The translations under genes were made by a program, and so were the position numbers. From a bacterium Ga0077546 (GTDB lineage Bacteria; Cyanobacteriota; Vampirovibrionia; Obscuribacterales; Obscuribacteraceae): a stretch of 5,455 nt of DNA. The stretch lies in NCBI GenBank assembly GCA_001464165.1, contig LNEX01000104.1:1-5455 (forward strand), written 5' to 3'. Position 1 is the stretch's first letter, and each line of letters begins with the position of its first letter. Under the pieces are notes generated by a model. The model made no database searches and had not been told where the DNA came from. It was given only the letters and a program-made list of their open reading frames with translations. Below, piece by piece: positions 1 to 5,455 of this stretch.

Positions 1-33
1 AGTCAGCTCTGCTTTTTAGTTAGTTAGACTTGT

Positions 34-1257
34 TCAGCTTTTTAAAGCGTAGCGGTTTTCAACATAGTCGTTGACTAGCTTGATGAAGTCTTGCGCTAGA
101 TTCGGCCCACCTAATGTGGTGAAATGTTTGCCATCAATATAGACCGGTGCGCGTGGCTCCTCTCCAGTGCCAGGAAGAGAAATACCGATATCAGCGTGCT
201 TAGATTCGCCAGGGCCATTGACGATGCAGCCCATCACCGCTACCTTCAGTTCTTCTACTCCAGGATATTGCTGCTGCCAACGAGCGCGTTCTGCCGTTAG
301 ATGCTCTTGAATGTCTTGGGCCAATTCTTGGAAAACAGTGCTTGTCGTTCTGCCACAGCCTGGGCAAGCTGTCACTTGTGGATTGAAAGAGCGGATACCC
401 AGTGATTGCAGAATTTGCTGGCAAACTCTCACTTCTTGGTCTCGAGCGGCACCAGGAGCTGGTGTAAGACTTACGCGAATGGTATCGCCAATACCTTGAG
501 CTAGCAATACTGATAGCGCGGCGGTGGATGCCACAATGCCTTTCATGCCCATGCCTGCTTCTGTCAGTCCGAGATGCAAGGCATAGTCGCAGTTCGCCGC
601 TAAGCGAGTGTAAACGCTAACAAGATCCCGTACTTCTGAAACTTTGGCAGAAAGAACAATTTGTCCTTTGCTAAGACCATACTTTTCTGCCACCGCCGCT
701 GATGACAAAGCACTTTCGACAATGGCATCAATCAATACTTCGTGTCCATCCTTAGGTTCTGGCAGTAAAGCATTTTCGTCCATCATCTTTGCCAATAGCT
801 CTTGGTCGAGTGAGCCCCAGTTGACGCCGATACGCACTGGCTTCTGCCATTTGAGAGCAGCTTCTACCATGGCTCTGAAGTTGCCGTCATGCTTCTCACC
901 CCGGCCTACATTGCCAGGATTGATACGATATTTTGCCAATAGTTTGGCGCAATCATGAAACTCAGAAAGTAGCAAGTGTCCGTTATAGTGAAAATCGCCC
1001 ACTAGCGGTGTGTCGTAGCCTCGCTTCTCAAGCAAGCTAACGATTTTGGGCACAGCTTTGGCAGCTTCTTTTGTGTTGACCGTGATGCGCACAATTTCTG
1101 AGCCAGCGTCAGCTAGCTCAATAACCTGATCTGCGGTGGCCTGGGGGTCTTCAGTTGGAGTATTGGTCATAGATTGAACCAACACGGGGCAAGCACCGCC
1201 CATCTCTTTGTTGCCGATTTTAACTATGGCGGTATTTCTTTTTTCAATAAATGTCAT
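34..1257 (-). CDS. ispG: 4-hydroxy-3-methylbut-2-enyl diphosphate synthase (IspG/GcpE)
   Basis: This cytosolic iron-sulfur enzyme catalyses the penultimate MEP-pathway step, reductively opening methylerythritol cyclodiphosphate to HMBPP, the precursor of IPP and DMAPP. The 407-residue product is complete. The N-terminal TIM-barrel part (about 1-290) carries VQSMTNT (27-33), VGDFHYNGH (86-94), YRINPGNVG (110-118), RIGVNWGSL (142-150) and LHLGLTEAG (227-235). The C-terminal cluster domain has C298 and C301 in CPGCGRT and C344 in [11 protein letters not shown]351 is the expected fourth ligand of the [4Fe-4S] cluster, so all key residues are present. The length exceeds E. coli IspG (372), partly through extra sequence between the two cysteine motifs. 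The wording is closest to the proteobacterial type as I remember it. The ATG lies 23 nt after the RadC-like stop with no clear Shine-Dalgarno; upstream in-frame codons offer only CTG, so translation may depend on the preceding gene. No terminator is visible in the 33 nt that remain downstream. Confidence 0.97.
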   Translation of the reverse strand: MTFIEKRNTAIVKIGNKEMGGACPVLVQSMTNTPTEDPQATADQVIELADAGSEIVRITVNTKEAAKAVPKIVSLLEKRGYDTPLVGDFHYNGHLLLSEFHDCAKLLAKYRINPGNVGRGEKHDGNFRAMVEAALKWQKPVRIGVNWGSLDQELLAKMMDENALLPEPKDGHEVLIDAIVESALSSAAVAEKYGLSKGQIVLSAKVSEVRDLVSVYTRLAANCDYALHLGLTEAGMGMKGIVASTAALSVLLAQGIGDTIRVSLTPAPGAARDQEVRVCQQILQSLGIRSFNPQVTACPGCGRTTSTVFQELAQDIQEHLTAERARWQQQYPGVEELKVAVMGCIVNGPGESKHADIGISLPGTGEEPRAPVYIDGKHFTTLGGPNLAQDFIKLVNDYVENRYALKS

Positions 1258-1280
1258 ACCGAAATCATACTTGAAAGTTG

Positions 1281-1832
1281 CTAACAGTCCCAGATTTCTG
1301 GATGATTTTCGCGGAAACTAAATATTTCAAAATGCTCTTTACCCCTCTTCTCGGCATTGCTTATTGTGTTCTTCAGGCCAAGAATTAGGTGGTCAAGTAC
1401 GCTTACTCCCAGTACTTTGCCTGCTGCTATTAGCTGCTTGGTGGTTTCGAAGTCTTCTTTTGAGGGCGACAGCTTGGCTCCAGATGGGTGATTGTGACAG
1501 ACTAGAATAGCGTAGCTGTTGGCAACCAGGGCTGCTTTAAATACCTCTCTTGGATGAACCAGGGAGGCCGAGAGGGTCCCGTGGGAAACTTCGTGTAGGC
1601 CTATTACTTCGAACTTAGTATTGAGGTGCAAGCTGACAAAATGTTCTTCTGGCGCGAAGTGCAGCGGGCGCAGAAGAGAAGCGGCATCTTCTGCGGTTTT
1701 AATGGCAGGGAATGGAGGCTTGAGGTTAACTTCTTCTCTCACCAAGCAGAGCTTAAGCAGCGGAATTTGATAGTCTAGCAAGGTGCTTAGCTGCATAGCT
1801 TTTTTCTTTTTTTGCTTCATTTCTATGTTCAT
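1281..1832 (-). CDS. Short RadC-family protein (JAMM/MPN+ domain only)
   Basis: The product belongs to the RadC/YeeS-like JAB family. Residues about 47-165 form the MPN+ domain, with [14 protein letters not shown] (85-98) followed by a perfect zinc motif, H-x-H-P-x7-S-x2-D: H113, H115, S124, D127. LDHLILG (146-152) is the usual C-terminal family motif. The domain architecture is that of a metal-dependent hydrolase, but no substrate is established for RadC proteins, and the old DNA-repair name is not well supported. At 183 residues it lacks the N-terminal helix-hairpin-helix region of full-length RadC (about 225) and instead has a lysine-rich start (KQKKKK, 6-11). I chose the ATG at 1832 because GAGGAA sits 6-8 nt before it. 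A TTG at 1898 in the same frame would add 22 residues but has no ribosome site. The gene is followed by ispG after 23 nt. Short RadC forms are common on mobile and genomic-island DNA, but no other mobility signal is seen here. Confidence 0.9.
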   Translation of the reverse strand: MNIEMKQKKKKAMQLSTLLDYQIPLLKLCLVREEVNLKPPFPAIKTAEDAASLLRPLHFAPEEHFVSLHLNTKFEVIGLHEVSHGTLSASLVHPREVFKAALVANSYAILVCHNHPSGAKLSPSKEDFETTKQLIAAGKVLGVSVLDHLILGLKNTISNAEKRGKEHFEIFSFRENHPEIWDC

Positions 1833-1838
1833 TGAATT

Positions 1839-1844
1839 TTCCTC
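1839..1844 (-). promoter_or_regulatory. Ribosome binding site deciding the RadC-like start
   Basis: On the minus strand GAGGAA precedes the ATG at 1832 with about 6-8 nt spacing, a strong Shine-Dalgarno. It rules in favour of this start over the upstream in-frame TTG at 1898, which has no comparable purine run in front of it. Confidence 0.75.
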
Positions 1845-1930
1845 AGCGCAATCTGCCAGTGTTCTTTTTAAGACGTTGGCAGGCCTTCCAAAGTTCAATA
1901 GATTGGAAATTGATTTCTAAATTTTGCCTT

Positions 1931-3370
1931 TTAGACTTGCTGTGTTTTCCATACACCTGACTTGAAGCGCCAGACCGCAAGTAATCCAATGATCGATGAA
2001 GATGCTGCAATGCCTAGCCAAATGCCTGGTGGGCCTAAGTCTAAGCCATACTTTGTGGTGAGCAGAAAGGCTAGGGGCAGGCGCACTACTGTCAAACAAA
2101 TTATGCCAACCCACATAGGCCATTTTGTGTAACCGGCACCAGTTAGGGCGCCAAATAATATGATCCAGCAGGCAGTTAGCGGCTCTGAAATGCCAATAAT
2201 GCGGAAGTAATCTGCTGTGCTACTAACAACATTTGCATCGCTGCTCATCATCCTGGCAATAGGGGTGGCAAAAATAAACATAATTAGGGCTGTGGGAAAT
2301 TCTATGGCTAGGCCAATTTTCATGGCTTGCCAGCCGGTAGCCTCGGCCCGCTCTGGTTTCTTTGCACCAAGATTTTGACCAACTATCGTGCCAATTGAGG
2401 TGGCAAGGGCATGAAGGGGCAAGGTGCAAAGCATTTCTTCAACTCTAAACCCTATAGTCCAAGCGGCCTGACAAGCTGTGGGGTCTTTAGTCATTGCAAA
2501 AATTAGAAATAGGGCGAAGTTACCCAGTACCCAAGCTAGATCTTGAATGCAAGTAGGAAGACCAATCTTTAGTATGCGCCAGATCCACTCTTTTGTTTCT
2601 TTGGTCAAGCCCGCTTTAATTGCTGGCCACAGGTTGAGAGAACCAGCTAGGTCAGACTTCGATAAAAGATAGAGATTGAGTGACATGCCCACTAATCCGC
2701 CGGCAAGCCAGGCCCAGCCAATGCCCGCCACGCCTAGCTGCGGCCAGCCTAAACAGAGGAAAAAATCAAGACCTATAATCACAACTGCCATGAAAAACCA
2801 GTTGAGCAGAGGTACTCGTGAATTGCCTATGGCACGAAACATTGAGTGAGCTGTCCACACAATCGTGAACGGCAGCTGCGAGAGAAGGTCTATAGAAAGA
2901 TATTGCCAGCCAAGATCTTGCACGTGGGGGCTCGCCCCGGCCATTGCAAGCAAGGGTTTGGCCATTGCCCAGCCACCTAGAGTAGAGAGCACACCGAATA
3001 TTATGCAAAAAATGAGGGATTGCCTGCCTGCTTCTACTGCTTGCCTGTAGTCGCGCGCGCCCCAAAAACGGCTAATCAATGCCATGGTTCCTGAAGACAA
3101 AGCTACGGTCATAAGTAACATGAGAAACCAAATCTGATTGCAGATTCCGAGAGCTGCCTGCACTTCAGAACCGAGTTTGCCAGCCACCCAAATATCGACA
3201 AAGCTAGCTGATGAAATCACCAACATTTGCACCATCATGGGCCAGCTCATATGCCAAATGGCAGCCCATGTTGAACCACTAACCAATAGGTCAGCGTTGC
3301 TAGTCTCACTATAGTCTGCAGGAGATTGAGTTTTAGGCGAGATTTCAGGCTCGTCTTTAGGAGAAGACAT
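1931..3370 (-). CDS. MATE-family efflux transporter (NorM/DinF-like)
   Basis: This is a cytoplasmic-membrane cation-coupled (H+ or Na+) antiporter of the MATE family, which exports drugs, toxins or metabolites; the substrate cannot be read from sequence. The 479-residue length matches the family (about 450-480, 12 membrane helices). The N-terminal half begins after a polar 30-residue tail with WHMSWPMMVQ (39-48) and VDIWVAGKLG (58-67), then SSGTMALISRFWGA (92-105). The second half repeats the fold with GFRVEEMLCTLPLHALA (307-323), VGQNLGA (330-336) and GALTGAGYTKWP (407-418). These are typical paired-half MATE signatures. I prefer the ATG at 3370 because AAGAGA lies 7 nt upstream; a TTG two codons earlier would leave only 1 nt of spacing. 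It is transcribed divergently from the TOPRIM gene and upstream of the RadC-like gene in the same direction, with a 98-nt gap. No local regulator gene is present. Confidence 0.95.
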   Translation of the reverse strand: MSSPKDEPEISPKTQSPADYSETSNADLLVSGSTWAAIWHMSWPMMVQMLVISSASFVDIWVAGKLGSEVQAALGICNQIWFLMLLMTVALSSGTMALISRFWGARDYRQAVEAGRQSLIFCIIFGVLSTLGGWAMAKPLLAMAGASPHVQDLGWQYLSIDLLSQLPFTIVWTAHSMFRAIGNSRVPLLNWFFMAVVIIGLDFFLCLGWPQLGVAGIGWAWLAGGLVGMSLNLYLLSKSDLAGSLNLWPAIKAGLTKETKEWIWRILKIGLPTCIQDLAWVLGNFALFLIFAMTKDPTACQAAWTIGFRVEEMLCTLPLHALATSIGTIVGQNLGAKKPERAEATGWQAMKIGLAIEFPTALIMFIFATPIARMMSSDANVVSSTADYFRIIGISEPLTACWIILFGALTGAGYTKWPMWVGIICLTVVRLPLAFLLTTKYGLDLGPPGIWLGIAASSSIIGLLAVWRFKSGVWKTQQV

Positions 3371-3377
3371 GGACAAT

Positions 3378-3383
3378 TCTCTT
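3378..3383 (-). promoter_or_regulatory. Ribosome binding site of the MATE gene
   Basis: AAGAGA on the minus strand, 7 nt before the ATG at 3370. It is a partial Shine-Dalgarno match but is well placed, and it selects this ATG over the TTG at 3376. Confidence 0.5.
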
Positions 3384-3420
3384 TTTACTTCGCTGCTTTA
3401 CTTTTGCTTGCTTGCTAAGA

Positions 3421-3450
3421 GCGAACTTACTAGACTATAGGTTGGTTCGC
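3421..3450. repeat. Inverted repeat GCGAAC-N18-GTTCGC, possible operator
   Basis: GCGAAC at 3421-3426 and GTTCGC at 3445-3450 are exact reverse complements separated by 18 nt. The pair brackets the candidate -10 box TATAGT of the MATE gene and the TAGACT box of the opposite direction, which is where an operator would sit. A 6-bp dyad in a 100-nt region can easily arise by chance, so the regulatory reading is weak. Confidence 0.3.
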
Positions 3451-3476
3451 AGTTTAGAAAGGGTTAATTACGAAGT

Positions 3477-4697
3477 TTGACGTGTGAAGAGATAGTTTTT
3501 CGCAAGCCGGATGTCAACGAACTTTTCGTTGCTGCTTTGAGGCAGCTAGCCTTCGAGGAACCCGCCAGTCGCTTTGCTCGAATGCGTAAAACAGTCTCTA
3601 AGCAATGTGCAAAGAACCCAGATTCCAAGACGGTTTTGCGTTCAATTGAAAGTAATTATTTGAGTCTGGCAAAAACGTTTGGGCAGATTTTTGGTCCGCA
3701 AAATGTTGAGGAACCAAGCCTTTCTCAAATTCTCAGTTTGGCTATTGCTCTTGATGACTTGAGGGTTTTCAGCGAAACGGCCCTAACCATTTGGTATCAG
3801 CAGTTTCAACAGAATCATCCAGTTAACGTGTGCGGCCAGCTTAGTGAGAAAATGAGTGGTTTGTTGGCATTGCTGGGTCGTAATCGTTCTCAGCCTGCTA
3901 CTGCGTGGCTGCATGCTTGTTTCTTAGCGGCAATTGATTGGCGTTTTAGTGAGTGGGCGAGCCTCAATCAGAATGAAAACAAAGAAGATTTAGAACGTGT
4001 ATTACTAGTTCAAGAGATTTTTCACGAAATGAAAGCCGAGGGTCTAGCAGCGGGCCATGCCGCTTTGCCTCTCTTAAGTGTTGAAGAATTAGCAGATAAA
4101 GTCTATGAATGTGCCAAGAAATTGGCAGGTAAATTGCGACCAAATCTGTTGCTGTTGGTTGAAGGGCAGACCGAAGCTATTGTTTTACCTCATTTTGCTC
4201 GCTTGTCCGGCCTGTCGTTTAATCAATTGGGTGTAGAGGTAATAGCTAGTGGCGGGGCTAAGCAAGTGGCTCGCCGCTACCTCACAATTAAAGATACCGT
4301 GCGTCTACCGATTATCTGTGTCCTTGACGGAGATGCCGCACAGTCAGCTGAGCTGATCGAAGATTCGCTGCGCGACTGCGATCAACTGGTATCACTGGCG
4401 GTGGTTGAGCTGGAGGATAGTTATTCATATGAGCAGCTGCTCTATTTGCTAGATGCGCACTTGGCAAGATTTGGTCAAACTCTTGCACAGTGCGAGTTTG
4501 AGTTGCCTGAGGCCGGTCGGCGCAAAGATGCCTTGAACAAAATCTATCGAGACCGAGGCTTAGGAGATTTTGACAAGATTGGTTTTGCTCAAGAAGTCGT
4601 TCAGTCATGCAAAAAAAATAGCGATGTCCCCACTGAGATGGCCAAGGTGCTCAATGCTGTGCGGGCAATTTCAACTGGTCCGAGTCTAGATGACTGA
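3477..4697 (+). CDS. Stand-alone OLD-like TOPRIM domain protein with unknown helical N-terminal domain
   Basis: I recognise only the C-terminal half. From about residue 222 it reads as an OLD-type TOPRIM fold: a hydrophobic strand into VEGQTE (E229 and E233), VIASGGAKQVARRY (255-268), a strand ending in VLDGDA (D284 and D286), then an acidic ELEDSYSYEQ segment (311-320) and a late lysine region DKIGFAQEVV (366-375). These match the metal-binding Glu and DxD of TOPRIM nucleases, so the site looks intact. OLD and GajA nucleases carry an N-terminal ABC ATPase; here there is no Walker A or ABC signature, and residues 1-220 look all-helical and unfamiliar. The start is uncertain: TTG at 3477 is the first option, with AAAGGG (3458-3463) 13 nt upstream, rather far; later choices are TTG 3537 and ATG 3582, both without a ribosome site. 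It overlaps the next gene by 8 nt. A role as DNA or RNA nuclease, perhaps in phage defence, is inference; a DUF4435-like or repair role is possible. Confidence 0.8.
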   Translation: MTCEEIVFRKPDVNELFVAALRQLAFEEPASRFARMRKTVSKQCAKNPDSKTVLRSIESNYLSLAKTFGQIFGPQNVEEPSLSQILSLAIALDDLRVFSETALTIWYQQFQQNHPVNVCGQLSEKMSGLLALLGRNRSQPATAWLHACFLAAIDWRFSEWASLNQNENKEDLERVLLVQEIFHEMKAEGLAAGHAALPLLSVEELADKVYECAKKLAGKLRPNLLLLVEGQTEAIVLPHFARLSGLSFNQLGVEVIASGGAKQVARRYLTIKDTVRLPIICVLDGDAAQSAELIEDSLRDCDQLVSLAVVELEDSYSYEQLLYLLDAHLARFGQTLAQCEFELPEAGRRKDALNKIYRDRGLGDFDKIGFAQEVVQSCKKNSDVPTEMAKVLNAVRAISTGPSLDD

Positions 4698-5091
4698 AAA
4701 AAAGAAGTCATTGATTGCCACAGCTCTGTCTACTTCTCTCTGGCTTATGAGCATAATTCTTGCTTTTCAAATACCAGCTACTAGCCCTCTTATTTGGTTA
4801 CCCGATTCGTTACTATTGCTTGGCTTTGTGCCATTATTGCTATTGGTAAAACAGTCTTGGCTGGTTCTCTTGTTCGGTCTTTCTAATGCCTTTATCGGAT
4901 TCTTTCTTCTGGTGCTGACTCATTTGGAAAGTGATAAATTTGTCGGCGAAGTACTGATGATGAAGCAGCACCTAGTAACCATGCATTCGCCCTGGGCCTG
5001 GCTGGTAATCGGCCTGCTTGTGACAGTCTGGGGTGCCATTGCCAGCACCATTGATATTGTCAAATTGATCAGACGGTTATTTGCTCGATAA
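4690..5091 (+). CDS. Small four-helix membrane protein coupled to the TOPRIM gene
   Basis: I do not recognise this family. The 133-residue protein has four hydrophobic segments, at about 8-29, 39-53, 57-78 and 102-124. A lysine-rich start (MTEKKK), a lysine in the 2-3 turn (K54) and a basic tail (KLIRRLFAR) place both ends in the cytoplasm by the positive-inside rule. The 3-4 loop (79-101) is polar and would face outside. There is no cleavable signal peptide, catalytic motif or soluble domain. Its ATG lies inside the end of the TOPRIM gene in ATGACTGA, and no clear ribosome site precedes it, so it is probably translated by ribosomes finishing the upstream gene. This tight coupling suggests the two products act together, for example as membrane anchor, membrane effector or partner; none of these is shown by sequence. 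The gene ends 24 nt before a convergent gene. Confidence 0.8.
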   Translation: MTEKKKSLIATALSTSLWLMSIILAFQIPATSPLIWLPDSLLLLGFVPLLLLVKQSWLVLLFGLSNAFIGFFLLVLTHLESDKFVGEVLMMKQHLVTMHSPWAWLVIGLLVTVWGAIASTIDIVKLIRRLFAR

Positions 5092-5115
5092 TTGCTGGGC
5101 TAACTTCAGTGTTGG

Positions 5116-5455
5116 CTAGATCGAAGTCTGGGTTCTGCGTCCAAGTTTCACTGGGGCGGTTCCGTCTTCAGGAATGAGCACTCGATCTAGAAATTTCTTT
5201 TCCTTTTCCCACTTCTTCGGCACTGTGCCACAGATTTTTATTAGATGATTGAAGCCTTGCATACCCTGATCTGCAAATTCGGCATTTTTTGCCACAAATA
5301 GCCATTGCTTGATGACGAAGTTGTACAAAGCTGGATCACGGTCTTTTTGCTTAATTAGCTTTCTCTCAAGAGCTTCACCATAGAGAATTCGACCATCCAT
5401 ATCGGCAGGAGCTAGTTCTACAGATCGCTGTAAAACCATAATGGCGCGGTCAAGT
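5116..5455 (-). CDS. TPR-containing protein, C-terminal fragment (runs off the window)
   Basis: The reading frame is open to the right edge of the window, so the gene starts outside it; only the last 112 or so residues are visible. They begin with LDRAIMVLQRSVELAPAD, which has the spacing of TPR helix B with its closing proline, followed by MDGRILYGEALERKL, which fits helix A of the next repeat. The remainder is charged and carries no recognised domain: a WLFVAKNAEFADQG segment, KKWEKEKKFLDRV, and a short basic tail ending in RRTQTSI. TPRs are scaffolds for protein binding, so the fragment alone gives no specific function. The ATG at 5439 is an internal methionine, not a likely start. The gene converges on the membrane-protein gene with a 24-nt gap, and no strong terminator is seen between them. 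Confidence 0.7.
   Translation of the reverse strand, partial: LDRAIMVLQRSVELAPADMDGRILYGEALERKLIKQKDRDPALYNFVIKQWLFVAKNAEFADQGMQGFNHLIKICGTVPKKWEKEKKFLDRVLIPEDGTAPVKLGRRTQTSI

Larger units (their letters stand above)
3371..3476. promoter_or_regulatory. Divergent intergenic region with candidate promoters
   Basis: This is the only space available for promoters of both the exporter (leftward) and the TOPRIM/membrane pair (rightward). On the minus strand TATAGT at 3439-3434 matches the -10 consensus in 5 of 6 bases, but no good -35 lies 15-19 nt upstream. On the plus strand TTGCTT (3408-3413) and TAGACT (3431-3436) are separated by exactly 17 nt, though each hexamer is a weak match. The two candidate -10 boxes overlap, so firing in the two directions could be mutually exclusive. 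The stretch TTGCTTGCTTGC (3404-3415) is three copies of a 4-base unit. All of this is read by eye and remains a suggestion. Confidence 0.35.

Noticed and set aside
16..27. Three TTAG units downstream of ispG as a tandem repeat
   Set aside because: Three copies of a 4-base unit are too few to claim a meaningful repeat; they simply give several stop codons after ispG.
311..958. Plus-strand open frames across ispG
   Set aside because: They lie antisense to a clearly conserved enzyme and have no recognisable domains; they are shadows.
1833..1895. Promoter for radC-ispG in the 98-nt gap (TTGAAC as -35)
   Set aside because: The only -10-like sequence is TCTTAA at 19-nt spacing with half of the consensus bases; too weak to call.
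1833..1898. N-terminal extension of the RadC-like gene from a TTG at 1898
   Set aside because: The 22 extra residues have no ribosome site and resemble no RadC sequence; the ATG at 1832 has GAGGAA well placed.
1886..1908. Inverted repeat TTCCAA-N11-TTGGAA shortly after the MATE stop
   Set aside because: It is located where a terminator could be, but the arms are short and no T-run follows on the minus strand. It may be chance.
4312..4608. Minus-strand open frame inside the TOPRIM gene
   Set aside because: It is antisense to the conserved TOPRIM motifs and its protein has no recognisable domain or membrane pattern.
5099..5116. Hairpin GCTAAC-TTCAGT-GTTGGC between the convergent membrane-protein and TPR genes, considered as a shared terminator
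   Set aside because: The stem is only 6 bp with one G-T wobble, and no T-run follows on either strand.

Overview
The window is bacterial DNA of roughly balanced GC with short intergenic gaps. It holds five complete protein genes and the 3' end of a sixth; I saw no rRNA, tRNA, CRISPR array or insertion sequence. The best taxonomic marker is IspG, which shows the organism uses the non-mevalonate (MEP) isoprenoid pathway. Its wording ([39 protein letters not shown]) is of the kind I associate with alpha-/beta-proteobacterial enzymes. That points to a Pseudomonadota member or a lineage that acquired such an ispG; I cannot name the organism from this window alone.

Positions 34-3370 (minus strand) carry three genes in the same direction, read right to left: a MATE-family multidrug/toxin exporter, a short RadC-type JAMM-domain protein lacking the usual N-terminal helix-hairpin-helix region, and ispG. 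The RadC-like gene and ispG are only 23 nt apart and probably share a transcript. The exporter is separated from radC by 98 nt without a convincing terminator or promoter.

Positions 3371-3476 are a divergent intergenic region serving the exporter leftward and a two-gene unit rightward. It contains a 6-bp inverted repeat that brackets a fair -10 box for the exporter.

Positions 3477-5091 (plus strand) are the most unusual part. An 8-nt overlap couples a 406-residue protein, with a C-terminal OLD-like TOPRIM domain and an unrecognised helical N-terminal half, to a 133-residue protein with four predicted membrane segments. A divergent gene upstream and a convergent gene downstream make this a self-contained two-gene unit. 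A stand-alone TOPRIM nuclease-like protein without its usual ATPase, paired with a small membrane protein, resembles the layout of sensor/nuclease-plus-membrane-effector defence modules. Function is inference only.

Positions 5116-5455 (minus strand) are the C-terminal end of a TPR-containing protein whose start lies beyond the window.
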